Assembly (NCBI GenBank): GCA_031761405.1
Contig: JASEVX010000003.1
Coordinates: 19,372,349 to 19,436,348 of the forward strand
Reading direction: 5' to 3'
DNA length: 64,000 bases
Origin: Serripes groenlandicus
Lineage: Eukaryota; Mollusca; Bivalvia; Cardiida; Cardiidae
In this document: piece by piece, positions 43,736 to 55,330 of the stretch
How the letters are laid out: every line of letters starts with the position of its first letter
Position numbering within the stretch: the first letter of the stretch is position 1
Notes under the pieces: generated by a model
The model's input: the letters and a program-made list of their open reading frames with translations, nothing else
Told to the model about the DNA's origin: nothing
Database searches by the model: none
Position numbers and translations under genes: made by a program

Positions 43736-46005
43736 CAAAGTGCAAGGTGAGCTTTTGTGATCGCTCACCGTCAGTCGTCTGTCGTCGTCGTCGTCGCATG
43801 TCGTCGTCGTCGTCGTCGTCGTCCGTCCGGTCACATTTTCCTACAAACGACTTCTCCTCCTAAACCAATTAACCAAATTGAAAATAATTTTACAAGAATG
43901 TTCCTTGGGTGGATCTCTTTCAAACTTGTTCAAAGATATTTGGTATGTAGCATCATCTAGTGAACCTTTACCAAGATTGTTCAAATTATAGCCCTGGGGT
44001 GAAAAATGAGGGGTCACTTGTTTTTCATAGACTCATATAGGGAAAAATCTTTTCGTCTAAGAGTAGAGGGCCCAGGCCTTTGATATTTGGTATGTAGCAT
44101 CATCTAGTGACCTCTACCAAGATTGTTCAAATTATAGCCCTGGGGTCAAAAATGATACCATCCCTGGGGTCACTTGTTTTACATAGACACATATAGGGGA
44201 AAAACTTAAAAAATCTTCTTGTCTAAAGGTAGAGGGCCCAGGCCTTTGGTATTGGGTATGTAGCATCATCTGGTGGACCTCTACCAAGATTGTTCAAATT
44301 ATGGCCCTGGGGTCTATTGTTTTACAAAGACTCATATAGAGAACAAACTTAAAAAATCTTCTTGTCTAAAAGTAGAGGCCACAGGCCTTTGATATTTGGT
44401 ATTTAGCATCATCTAGTAAACCTCTACCAAGATTGTTCAAATTATAGCCCTGGGGTCAAAAATGTCCCTTCCCCGTTAGTCACTTGTTTGACATAGATAG
44501 GGGAAAAACTTTACAAATATTCTTGTCTCAAAGTAGAAGGCCTAGGCCTTTGATATTTGGTATGTAGCATCATCTAGTGGACCTCTACCTATATTGTTCA
44601 AATAATAGCGCTGGGGACAAAATTGACGCCTCCCCAGGGGTTACTTGTTTTACATAGACTCATATAGGGAAAGAACTTACAAAGTCTTCTTGTCTAAAAG
44701 ATATTTGGTATGTAGCATCATCTAGTGGACCTCTACCAAGTTTGTTCAAATTATAGCCCTGGGGTCAAAAATTACCCCTCTTCGGGTGTCATTTGTATTA
44801 CACCATCCCGGGGGTCACTTGTTTTACATAGACACATATAGGGGAAAAACTTAAAAAATCTTCTTGTCTAAAAGTAGAGGGCCCAGGCCTTTGATATTGG
44901 GTATGTAGCATCATCTAGTGGACCTCTACCAAGATAGTTCAAATTATAGCCCTGGGGTCAAAGTGACTCAAATGGAGAAAAAACTTAAAAAATCTTCTTG
45001 TCTTAAAGTAGAGTCCCCAGGCCCTTGGTATTTAGTATGTAGCATCATCTAGTAGACCTCTACCAAGGTTGTTTAAATAATAGCTCTGGGGTCAAAAATG
45101 ACCCTTTCCCCGGGGGTCACTTGTTTGACATAGATAGGGGAAAAACTTTAAAACTCTTCTTGTCTCAAAGTAGAAGGCCCAGGCCTTTGACATTTGGTAT
45201 GTAGCATCATCTAGTGGACCTCTACCTAGATTGTTCAAATTACAGCCCTGGGGTCAAAATTTACCCCTACCTAGGTGTCACGTCTTTTACATAGACTCAT
45301 ATAGGAAAAAGACTTAAAAAGTATTCTTGTCTAAAGGACATTTGGTATGTAGCATCATCTAGTGGACCTCTACCAAGCTTGTTCAAATTATAACCCTGGG
45401 GTCAGAAATGACCCCTCTCCGGGGTCACTTCTTTTACATAGACTCATAGATCTTTTTTTTTTTAAATCTTATTGTCGAAAAGAAGAGGTCCCAACCTTTG
45501 ATATTTGGTATGTAGCATCATCTAGTGGACCTCTACCAAGATTGTTCATATTATAGCCATGGGGTAAAAAATTACCCCATCCCGGGGATCCCTTGTTTTA
45601 CATAGACTCATTTAGGGGAAAACTTTAAAAATCTTCTTGTCTAAGAGTAGAGGGCCCTGGCCTTTGATATTTGGTATGTAGCATCATCTAGTGGACGTCT
45701 ACCAAGATTAGTCAAATTATAGCCATGGGGTAAAAGATTATCCTTCCCCGGGGGTCACTTGTTTTACATAGATAGAGGGGAAAAACTTTAAAAATCTTCT
45801 TGTCTAAAAGATATTTGGTATGTAGCATCATCTAGTGGGCCTCTACCAAGATTGTTCAAATTATAGCACTGGGATCAAAAGTGACCCCTCCTCGGGGGTC
45901 ACTTGTTTTTCATAGACTCATAAAGGAGAAAGAGCACTGAAAACATTTTAAGTTTGATTAAATCAGGTGAGCGATATAAGACCATCATGGTCCTCTTGTT
46001 TAAAC
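43736..46005 (-). repeat. Helitron-like repeat with an internal array of 13 units
   Basis: One end is gcacaaagtgcaaggtgagc followed by gtgatcgctcaccgtcagtc and a (CGT)n tract (43783-43830). The other end is caggtgagcgatataagacc and atcatggtcctcttgttt, the reverse complement of the start at 27419. Between are 13 units, counted by ggtatgtagcatcatctag, spaced about 130-195 bp (mean about 156), with cctctaccaagattgttcaa, agccctggggtca and aaatcttcttgtct. Non-coding. Confidence 0.75.
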
Positions 46006-47180
46006 TGATTTTAAAAACAGACAACGAGTGTAATTACACGCAAATTATCCAATATCAGATTACGTTTTTTAATTCCTTTATCGAGTACGTATCATCATAT
46101 TTAATTATTTCCTCAATTAGTTTTTTTTGTCTCGATATTTTCCGATATTTTCTTTTCGTCCAACCAAAACGTAGGAGCATCGTGACTGCACCAAAAAATC
46201 CTCTCTGGACAATTTCTTTGGATAAACGGTATAGAAAAGATTATACACATTACCTATTGACGGGAATAATCAACGGCTTCGCCGTCGATTTGTTTACCCG
46301 TATGAAACTACACATTAAAATATATTCTTGAATTGTTAATCTATTCATTGATGAAAAAGTGATTTACACGAAGATTTACGTAAGTCAGATCAAGACCATT
46401 AAATCGAGACAGAACGTGATTATATCATCGGGATGCTTTACTTATATGCCGGGCTTGGCCTATGTTGTTCATGGAATGACGAGATTTTATTAAGGTTCAA
46501 TCATTAAATGATGGTGATGATGATGATGATGATTAGTGAAAATAATCTGAAAGATACATATATACAACTAGTTAAGGTTTGGCATAAGAAGAAATGGCGG
46601 CAGCACTTTCCGCAAATTAACAAGTCCAAGGTTTAAATCACCAAAAAACGTATAGTAAATACAATAAAACAATTAGTATGCTAACTAAATGGAACACTTA
46701 CAAATAATTATAAGGTTTACCTGAGAATATATAATATACAGTCAGAGATAATAGATTATCTGGAAACGAAGCGTTGACATATATCGAGTGTAATGACGTG
46801 TTCATGCAGGAGAGTATTAAGGGATGTTAATTGTTAGTTCAAATGATCAGTTAATAAGAATAACCTGCATTTAGTTTTGAGTTGAAATATGTTAATTACG
46901 TTACATATACAGTGTACAAAACAGCCAACATGGGGGTTATATGAATAAAACAAAATCGCTTTACGTTGACACTCTTTAAACTAGAATGAATTTCACCATA
47001 TGACATACTTCCCCTCTTCAAAATGAATATATGGCATAAATATAATACAATGATGATCGAAAGAACAATGCAACTGTAAACGACAGATACAGATGATAAC
47101 ATGGACACATCAACAAAACTATGTACACTGTATCACTGAAAGGCCAATTCATACGTTTCAAGCATCTTAAACAAACAAGT
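46005..47180. other. Stretch without a clear gene; one recombinase/RT-like peptide fragment
   Basis: A plus frame ending at 46331 contains NPLWTISLDKRYRKDYTHYL then LTGIINGFAVDLF. The pattern of tyrosine-rich YLL.GI..GF resembles a piece seen in DIRS-type elements, but it is too short to assign. A (GAT)n microsatellite lies at 46510-46535. Otherwise nothing. Confidence 0.35.
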
Positions 47181-47192
47181 TATATAACCCAT

Positions 47193-47388
47193 TCTCCTGA
47201 AGTCTGCCAAGATGGTTTCTTCCGAGTTCTTCGATGAACTGGTGGCACAAAACCAGGTCTTCTTGTAGGAATGACATAACTGGTTGCTGCGTTGAATCAT
47301 CTGCATCTTGTTTCAGAATGAGAAAGGGATTCCTATGCCGAATTTTTGTGTTCCGTGATCCTGGATATCTTTCTTTGTTTTATATACA
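47193..47388 (-). other. Coding-like open stretch without start codon (possible terminal exon or transposon relic)
   Basis: The minus strand is open from about 47388 to a stop at 47193. It encodes NPFLILKQDADDSTQQPVMS then FLQEDLVLCHQFIEELGRNH then LGRLQENGLYNLFV. Amphipathic, Leu/Glu-rich and free of low complexity, it reads more like real coding sequence than its surroundings. A weak acceptor (atatccag) lies upstream. I do not recognise the family. Confidence 0.3.
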
Positions 47389-47559
47389 GGAATATCATAG
47401 GTCAATATTAGGTCAATTCGAGACGACCATTTATGAGGGTAGTCTTATCAAATATACGTACAGCGAAATATTTTGGTCTGATTTAAATGAGATTGGGGTA
47501 ATTACCAACATCCTGTCGTATCTAATTTCAACAAGATTGTGAGATTTCATCTGAATAGT

Positions 47560-49125
47560 ATTGTCCTATAAAATAAGTCACTAAAACATTTCTAATGAAT
47601 TGGAAACTGAGAACATATTTACATTATATTTTTAGAATGCATTTGCTTAAATTTATTATTCAATTAATTCCTATTGTCCAAGTAGTGACATGTTTTATAG
47701 TTAATCCTTTTAATTGCGTACGTGTGTTTAATAATCAAATATATGATTTAGAAGTTAAAAAATATAATTTATTCAAACCACAAATGTACAGGTAAAAAAC
47801 CACAGTTCATTATTTAACATTTTGGTACTTATTTACCACCATGTTGTCTACCTCCAAGAAAACGTCACATAATGTAATAATGTGACTTCAAGTGTCTGTG
47901 ATGTCATTAAGCATTTAATAAAAACGTATTCAAATTAAAAAGAAAATGAGAATAACAGGTTTTCTATTAAAAAGTGGACGTTTTCGTTGGTGCGGGGTCA
48001 AAACATAAGGATTTTTTTAAAATTATGACTAAAAGTTATGATATGTCATACTTTCCGAGAATATTGATTTAAAACTAAATTAGTAGCGTTTGAAAGTGGT
48101 GATATCGGTATTTTCTATTGGACTTATACAACATCCGGTAGTGCGCGCACACCAAAGAAATCGGCCGGTTTTGTGTTTACCTTGATATTCATGATAAAAA
48201 GATATGCGCAGAACTGATTATTCACATTTGGAAACTAGTCACCAGAATTACGATACAAACAGATCTGGATCTATTCATCTGTTTATTCATATATTTCTCT
48301 CTATTTTCAGCGAGGTTGTGGTTGTGGCATTGACATATCTGTATCTAAATATACAAGCTTGGATAAGTAAGTGTGTATTCGATTTTGTGATGAAATTAAA
48401 AAAACACTATTATCGTTATTGATTAGTAGACCGGAATCGCGAAAAGTGTTTATTCTCTTTGAACTGTTATTACCTGACCAGTGTTTCGTTTTGCCGTGCA
48501 ACCCGACTTAAAGGCAGATCATTCAATATATTATGTCAGGGCTCATTGCAATGTGAGTTTCTATACAAAATGGCAGAAAGCTAAAACATGAAACACTATC
48601 TGATTGGTTAAAGTAAAAGAAGTTCTTTGAAATACACATATTCAAAATTCTGTTCGCTCTTTCAATATTATCGAATGTCCAGCTTCAATCGCAAGTTTAC
48701 GAGTTGCAAGTCTGAAATATAATGCATAAGTAGATCGAGGTCATGTAAACTGTTGACATATTATCCGTAAAATATAATCTGATACTGAATTCTATCAATT
48801 GTCCTGTCTCAGTTTAACACTTTCTTAACAGTTCCTTAATGTCTAAATAAATCATGTTTCGAGATATTATGATAAATGAATAACTATTAACAATAGTTAA
48901 ATACTATATTACTCATATTATTCTGTATTTAGATCTACCCACCCGTACACTATATGTAAGAATTAAATACTGTCATTTCTCAATTGTTCCTGTCTTTATA
49001 TATACACAACAGTATGAATATGCTATACGGAAGAATTAAATACTGCCATTGCTCAAATTGCCGTAATGCATACCAATTAAACTAGCAACATGAACAGGTT
49101 AGGCGCGTATTTCATGCTCTTAGAG
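47560..49125. other. Stretch without recognisable gene
   Basis: AT-rich. The word gaattaaatactg.cat.gctca is repeated at 48960-48985 and 49030-49055. No coding or RNA feature is supported. Confidence 0.4.
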
Positions 49126-50030
49126 ATCTTATTTGATCATTGACCCTTTCCTTCATACAACAACAAATCTGCAGCAGATGACTTTGAAAACATTCAATAA
49201 TGAATGTATATGGTTTTATGGCGCATCGACAGCTAAGGTCATTTAGCGCGCAATTAAATTGTATTATTCATGATACCTGGGTAAACGAACCAGTACTAGG
49301 CTAGAAAATGTGCCTTGCCCAAGGGCACTCCACTATGACCGTAGTGCCGCGACTGGGGATCGAACCCGGGACACCCGGTTTCGAAATCCCCGACGCTAAC
49401 CACTCGACCAAAGCGGATTCCGAAAACATTCAATAAATGAGAGTGATTATTATATAGAGTTGAAGATATTGTGGCAAAAGGAGTACTTGCTCGTTTTGTC
49501 ACAATGTTTTCAGAAGTCGTCTGCCACAGAGGCGTCAAAAAGCGTCTGTATGTAGGAAAGGGTTATAACTCTTATTTGATCATTGACACTTCCCTACATA
49601 CAACAAATCTGCACCAGACAACTTAGAAAACCACATTGGCAAAAAATGAAAAATCTCAACAAATGAGTAAAATTATCAAATAGAGTTGACAAGATTGTAG
49701 CAAAATGAGAAATTACTCATAATGAGAAATTAACATTGTAACAATGTTTTCAAAGGCTGTCTGCTGCAAAGCTATCCAAAATCGTCTGGTTGTGGGAAAG
49801 GGTTATAACTGTTCTTTGATCATTGACCCCCTTTCCTACATACAACAAATCTACAGCAGACAACTTTTAAAACATACTGGCACAATTTTAAAAATCTCAA
49901 CAAATAAGTAAAATTATCAAATAGAGCTCACAAGATTGTAGCAAAAGAAGAAATTACTCATAATGAGCAATTTCTCCTTTTGCAACAATGTTTTCAAAAT
50001 TCTGAAAGCATCTGTATTTTGGAAAGGTTG
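49126..50030. repeat. Three tandem MITE family A copies with shared spacer, one carrying a SINE
   Basis: Units at about 49148-49563, 49587-49803 and 49830-50028 each follow the same spacer (tttgatcattgaccctttcc and variants). The spacer repetition shows that MITE plus flank was tandemly duplicated rather than inserted three times. The first unit is interrupted by the SINE at 49201-49421. Confidence 0.75.
49186..49436 (-). repeat. tRNA-derived SINE family B with 15-bp target duplication, nested in a MITE
   Basis: gaaaacattcaataa at 49186-49200 and 49422-49436 is the exact target duplication. On the minus strand the head reads TTTGGTCGAGTGGTTAGCG (box A) and CGGGTTCGATCCCCAG (box B). It is followed by GTGCCCTTGGGCAAGGCAC, a conserved core-like motif of many aquatic SINEs. 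It interrupts a family A MITE. Confidence 0.9.
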
Positions 50031-50481
50031 AATCCCAATGAGATGATCCTTTCGAGTACCAATAACATAGAATTTGATTTGGTAATGAGAGAGATATTTA
50101 GTGGGAAAGATGAACTTAATCCTCCTTTTCTAAGACACTGAGCATAAAAAGGTGCTTCAGCAATCATTATTCTATTTGTGAAAATGGAATATTATGATCA
50201 AGTGGTAAAATAAAGGTACCAAAGTTTCAACAAGACTATTTGAAGGAAAACAAGTCTTGTCTGCCACTACCTAGTTTGTACGACCAATTCAAGACCAGCA
50301 TTGTCACTAAATCCAGTTAAGGTGATTTTGATAGTTTAATAACAAGTCAAAAGTCCAAGGGAAACAACTCTTAAATTCCTAAATGAATGTGATCTTAATT
50401 TTTGTATTGCACATCTGTAGTTCATATTCATCATACATGCTACACCAACATTGTTATTCAAGTTCATCCAACAAACTTTGT

Positions 50482-50711
50482 TTAACCCTTTCCCTCATAT
50501 AAACGCTTTCGGACGCCTCTGCAGCAGACGGCGTTTTGAAAACATAGTGACAAAAGTAGAAATTGCACAAAACGTGCAATTTCTCCTTTTGCCCCAATGT
50601 TTTCCACTTTTAGTCATAGGTTATCCATTCAATTATGGAGATTTTCTATGTTTTGACAAAATACGTTCAAAGTCATCTGCTGCAGAATTGTCGTTTGAGG
50701 GAAAGGGTTAA
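50482..50711. mobile_element. TTAA-MITE family A, full copy
   Basis: TTAACCCTTTCCCTCATA to GAGGGAAAGGGTTAA. Hairpin centre ttgcacaaaacgtgcaattt. Same subtype as 4836-5066 in opposite orientation. Confidence 0.82.
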
Positions 50712-51190
50712 TGTGGCTATAAAGACGGACAGATACGGTGAAGTGATCTCCGAGAATGTGAGATCCTGCCAAGTCAAGCTACACAAGAAGTACGCCCTTC
50801 AAAAGGCCTTTACAACTGTCTTCAGTTATTTGACATAAAATCCCAATTGTTTAAGCACTCAAAGAATCATCGCATCAAACTTGTCCTTTTAAGTACCCAC
50901 AACATAACCATTATTTCAATATTTACCCTTTCCCACATGAAAAAAAAATCTACTGCATCTTAGACATTTGGGATAAATTATGGAAAAGCTCTAAAAATCA
51001 AAGGATAATGTTAAACTAGAATTAGACTAGATTAAAGATCATTGTAGGGAAAGAAGACAATTCTTCATTTTTACAAGTAATCTGCTACAGATTTGTTCAA
51101 AGACAAGTGTATCTGGGAAAATACTTTTTTTAAAAGTTTTCACTTAGGGCATAAATGGTAATAAATGGTAATAATAGCTCAGGGACAATA
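50711..51190. other. Decayed repeats between MITE and segmental duplication
   Basis: Includes a palindrome-family relative (50863-50905, actcaaagaatcatcgcatc and taagtacccacaacata) and eroded MITE arms (50930-51130, ending gtatctgggaaaat). No gene. Confidence 0.4.
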
Positions 51191-51485
51191 GCTCTAAGCT
51201 CCATATTAAATACTTCTGCAATAAAACTTCAGTTTTCGTTGAGTACATTGAGTCTAAAACACAAAATAGTTCACAAGTTGAGGTAATCATAATCGAGTAA
51301 GCCGAAACGTAGGGAATCCTTGTGACGTCAGAACAATCACGTGACCAGTGCCACTCCTCTCATTGACTAATAAGATCTCGTGTTATATTTATCAAGGAAA
51401 TGCGATAGGCAACAGCATTGTAATACTTGATTGGACAAGATATATAGTATAACAGTGTATTCGCCGGCCTTTTAGGACAACACCA
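51190..51485 (-). pseudogene. Duplicated S6K promoter with broken exon 1 fragment
   Basis: Near-identical to 9662-9955. On the minus strand the exon 1 beginning (GCAGAAGTATTTAATATGGA) survives, but the ATG is replaced by ATT with extra bases upstream, and the copy stops after the codons for MEL-R. The CRE TGACGTCA is kept; the E-box is ATCACGTGAC instead of GTCACGTGAC. Without a start codon or downstream exons it cannot make S6K, though the promoter could still fire. Confidence 0.75.
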
Positions 51486-52965
51486 TAACATATTTTAATA
51501 TATCTATAGGTGCTACCTATTTACGAAAAAAACCGCAAGATAATGAGGGACATTAATATCTCCCTTGTCAGATAAAGACCAAGGAAGACCAAATAGTTGG
51601 TAGGTCCTTTTAGTTGGAATCCTTTGTCTTTATCGCTATTTCGCAATGATATATTGCAATTACTCTGTACACTTTAATCATAAATGTGTTAATTAAAGTG
51701 ATAATTCAAAAGAGAAAATTTACATAGCAGTGTTTAAAGAAAACAAATGTGGAATTACTAATCAATCTAATAACAGTTGGCCAAGAAAATGCAATTATAA
51801 GTGCACCATCCAGTGCAAAGAAACCAATGATAAAAACAGAGGAAACAAAATGATAGGACCTAGCTAGATGTAGAGAGTATTAAAGGGAGATAACTGACCG
51901 ATGTCTCCAATTATAAACAAAAATTAAAGAGCATACTTTGGCCATAAAAAAGGATTTATAAGTAATTGACTAGACAATAATAATGTTAATGTCATGTTTC
52001 TTGCATTATCAAAACATATTTGGAATTCGTATTGCTGTTGTCTATTATTTGAACAGAAAATAATAAAGTAAAGACTGTCAGAAAATCAAGGAATACATTT
52101 ATAATGAACGAGGTTAAAACATGAGGGCCAAGATGATCGTTAATCGATCACCTGCATTATGGCAAAGAAGCAAATAGATCAGCCCTTTCCTGATGCCCCC
52201 TGGCGACTGCCGTTTTCAACCAGTCAATATGACTGGAACAAATTATGTAAGGGGTCACATTTCTGCTAAACCCTTTCCCTATTAGAGACGGTTTCTGAGG
52301 ACTATGCAACAGACGATTTAGGATAAGATTGTCGCCACAAGAACAATTGCTTCTTATGAAAAAGTTATCCTTTTGCCACAATGTTTGATAAATAATTATA
52401 CTTTGAATGAGTGAGTCAATAACTCATGTATAGGAATTTGGGGTCTTTCATGTTGATACCACTTTTTTTGCGGTAAATGACGTCGCTCCATTGACGTTAC
52501 GCCAAGATGAAGTGTAACGGAAATGACGTCACGTCCTTCTTTGGCTACGATACAGTTGACGAACGGGAAAACATATTTCTTACAGATTTCGATTTATTTT
52601 TAACTTTTCGTACAAATGTTAATTCCCACATAACACAGCACTTCAATGATCTTAAGTATCGATTTTAAAAAAAAAATGATTAAAATGACGACAATAATTT
52701 TCAATCCGTGTTTTTCTGCTCATTTTATACATATTCAAAATACCGATTTAAAAAAAAAAGATTAAAAAGTCGACAATAATTTTCAATCTGTGTTTTACGT
52801 CTGCTGTTTATACATATCCAAAATGGCGGCCCCCATGGATTTTTCCAGTTTCATTTCAGAAAGCTTCATGGGTTATTGAAAACAAAAAAAGATCTCACAC
52901 CTGTTACCTATAAGCGAAAAAAAACCTTTTATGTTTTTTTTTCGTATTACCTTATATTTGGATTC
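51486..52965 (-). mobile_element. Repeat X, copy 2 (inverted relative to 1279-2500)
   Basis: From tcgtattacc (about 52950) back to atatctataggtgctacct (about 51500) it matches 1279-2500 in reverse. It carries about 380 extra bases (about 51535-51915) not in copy 1, so one copy has an insertion or the other a deletion. It lies inside the duplicated S6K upstream DNA, between ggacaacac and gattcctgc, and is absent from copy 1 of the duplication. Confidence 0.7.
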
Positions 52966-53044
52966 CTGCATTTAGTCTAAGGAAACAATTCATTTTGACC
53001 CTTTTATAGTGCATGTTTATGATGTAGTTCTAGTTAAGAATTTG

Positions 53045-53264
53045 TTAACTCTTTCAGCGCCGAATTGTTTAAAGTAGACTCTTCTATGTTCAAAATCGGG
53101 TGTGTCCATTTCTCAAGTTATAAAGGTTTAAATTTGGACTATTTTGGTAACTAAAAGGCAAACAATGCTGATTTCAGGTGAGACAGCTCGTTACGAGCTG
53201 ACTCACCTGAAATCAGCATTGTTTGCAAAAACCTCAACATTGCCTGTGGCGCTGAAAGAGTTAA
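53045..53264. mobile_element. TTAA-MITE family B with known empty site
   Basis: Element 53049-53260 (212 bp), TIRs CTCTTTCAGCGCC / GGCGCTGAAAGAG (13 bp, perfect), flanked by TTAA at 53045-53048 and 53261-53264. The equivalent place in the duplicate (near 10089) is ttgTTAAcgagttg with a single TTAA. Inside is a second, almost perfect palindrome at about 53159-53225 (arms caatgctgatttcaggtgag / ctcacctgaaatcagcattg). piggyBac-type target choice; no coding capacity. Confidence 0.92.
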
Positions 53265-53334
53265 CGAGTTGTTAACGAGTGTTTACTAATATCTGGGACG
53301 AGTCCGCTGCTAATATTAGAAACATATAACATAA

Positions 53335-53410
53335 TGTTGCGACGTGGTAGAGTGTTCGCCTCCGGGACAAGAGGTCCAAAGTTCGAACCCTGGTCGGGTC
53401 GGACTCTCTC
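53335..53410 (+). repeat. tRNA-like SINE head (copy 2 of the duplicated block)
   Basis: Same as 10163-10240, with gaaccctggtcgggtcgg versus gaaccctggtcggatcgg. Being shared by both copies, it was there before the duplication. Confidence 0.55.
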
Positions 53411-54096
53411 AGCTGTGTTAAACAAGAAACGGGCATGCCAAATGCCAATTTATTACCTGAAACAAATAATACTATCAAAATTGTCAGATTTGCAGATATG
53501 TCAGTATAAAAAATAGCCCCTATAAAAATTAGTCGATGGAAATGTTGACAATATTCCGAGAAAATGAAAGATATCCGTCAGCAGGGACGTATATCTTTGT
53601 GTATTATCATGGACGTATATCTTATCTACATTCCTGGTCATATGCATGTATAACAAATCTGTGAAAGTTATAAAATGCATCACTATATGTAGCGGACAGA
53701 CGTTAAGTCACAAGAATAATATATTTACACTTTCCCACGTAGAGACACATTTTGATGAGTTTGCAGCTGACGACTAATGGAAACACTGAGACAACAGAAG
53801 AGTTTGTTAAAAAAAAAATCCTAACGTTTGCCTAGACGTTACCGTCTGCTGTATATATGTTGTATGTTTAAATAGAATATAAATTATCAAAACCAGTCAG
53901 GTCATGTTACTTGTAAGAATGATTGTGTTACTCAACAATTGATCATTATTCTTTAGAAATTCAATTGTATATATGCCTACTGTCTTCATTGTAGAATGGC
54001 AGATATATTTCTCACCAAACTCTTGGAGTGTAAATCATTCTAGCCACGCATGCATTTGATATTGTCTTGCTTTAAGCTGCTTAATTCCCCCTTACG

Positions 54097-54110
54097 CCCC
54101 CCCCCCCCCT
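54097..54110 (+). repeat. Poly-C run
   Basis: Homopolymer of cytosines in otherwise AT-rich DNA (…tacg then a C-run then tgaaaat). Length may be a sequencing artefact. Confidence 0.7.
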
Positions 54111-54274
54111 GAAAATACAAAGCAATACTATGAGACAGCATACATCATAGAATTTCAAATTCATTTCTAAGCTCATTTAGCATTTTTCCTGAAAATGTAT
54201 GTAATGTATGATAATCACCTGCATGATTACGTAATAATCCAGGGTGCTAAGGTTTGAGATGTCAAAATGTCAAA

Positions 54275-54530
54275 ACTAAACTATTTTATGACCGCATCAG
54301 AGCGTCCACGTCTGGTGCGGGTTCGATGCCCGGTCGGGTCATACCAAACACTTTAACAATGATAATAATGGCTGCCCTTTTTGGCGCTCAGTGTTTTGGG
54401 GTCAGCACTTCGATTGACTTGCTGGTATCAGGATAAATGGACAAGTAGTACTGGTAACTTACCGGAAAACGCCGTAATATATCTGAAAAAATGTTTAAAG
54501 CGGCGTAAAACACTAATCAGTCAATCAATT
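54275..54530 (+). repeat. tRNA-derived SINE, family A-type tail
   Basis: The head has a box-B-like gcgggttcgatgcccgg and the tail runs cggcgtaaaacactaatcag then tcaatcaat, the complement of the ttgattgattg...gtttaacgccg tail of family A. Likely a related SINE with a different head. Confidence 0.6.
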
Positions 54531-54609
54531 CACTACCTTAATGTGTTTAAAACAGGAATATTAATTTAATTGATACGATGATAGTTGAATGGTATCACAT
54601 AACGAGGAC

Positions 54610-55330
54610 GTTTTGTATTTAGCTCACCTGAGCATGAAATACGAGGTGATCACACTCACCATCCGTCGTCTCCGTTCGCATTTTCCTACAAACAATCTTC
54701 GACTTAACCAATGGACAAATTTCAAAATAATTTCGCAAGAATGCTTTAAAGATAGTCCTCTGTTAATTTTCTTTATCAAAGAATTTTTTTATATGCAGAA
54801 TTTGCATTGCTGTGGAATCAGAAAGAATGCACAATGTCAGCAATTTAAAACTGTTCTTGGCTGAAAGCACTTGATCCATTTGAAAACAGTTTGGCACAAA
54901 TGAGCATTGGGTTTACCTCTTTAAATAAACACTGTTAAAAGTAAACCGGACCGTTGAAAAACATTGTTGCCAGGGGCGTAGCATGTTTTCCTTATGCATA
55001 CATAGCAACAACTTTAACAATCTTGTAGTCCAAAAGTTTATGCCCGATTAGAAAATAATTCCTTCACAAATGTTCATTGGGTTACCCTCTACCAAGTTAG
55101 ATGGAAAACATACAGATTCATTAAAAATCATGGCGGTCATGGGGCGGCGCATGTTTTCCGTATATGTTTATATAGTATAAAACAATTTTAAAATATTCTT
55201 GTACAAATAAACTGGCCCGAATTGAAAAAAAACTTTACACAAATGCTCATTGCTTAAAACAACATCGAAGTTTATTGAAAGTTTCCAGACCCGGTCGTTG
55301 ATTTGTTTTCCTTTTATACATAGAATGACA
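54610..55330 (+). repeat. Helitron-like repeat (copy 2 of the duplicated block)
   Basis: Begins tttagctcacctgagcatga and gaggtgatcacactcaccat, matching the repeat end at 28312 in reverse, and parallels 10410-11040. Confidence 0.55.

Noticed and set aside
46141..46331. DIRS-type recombinase/RT gene
   Set aside because: Only a short peptide (YLLTGIINGF region) is suggestive; too little to call.
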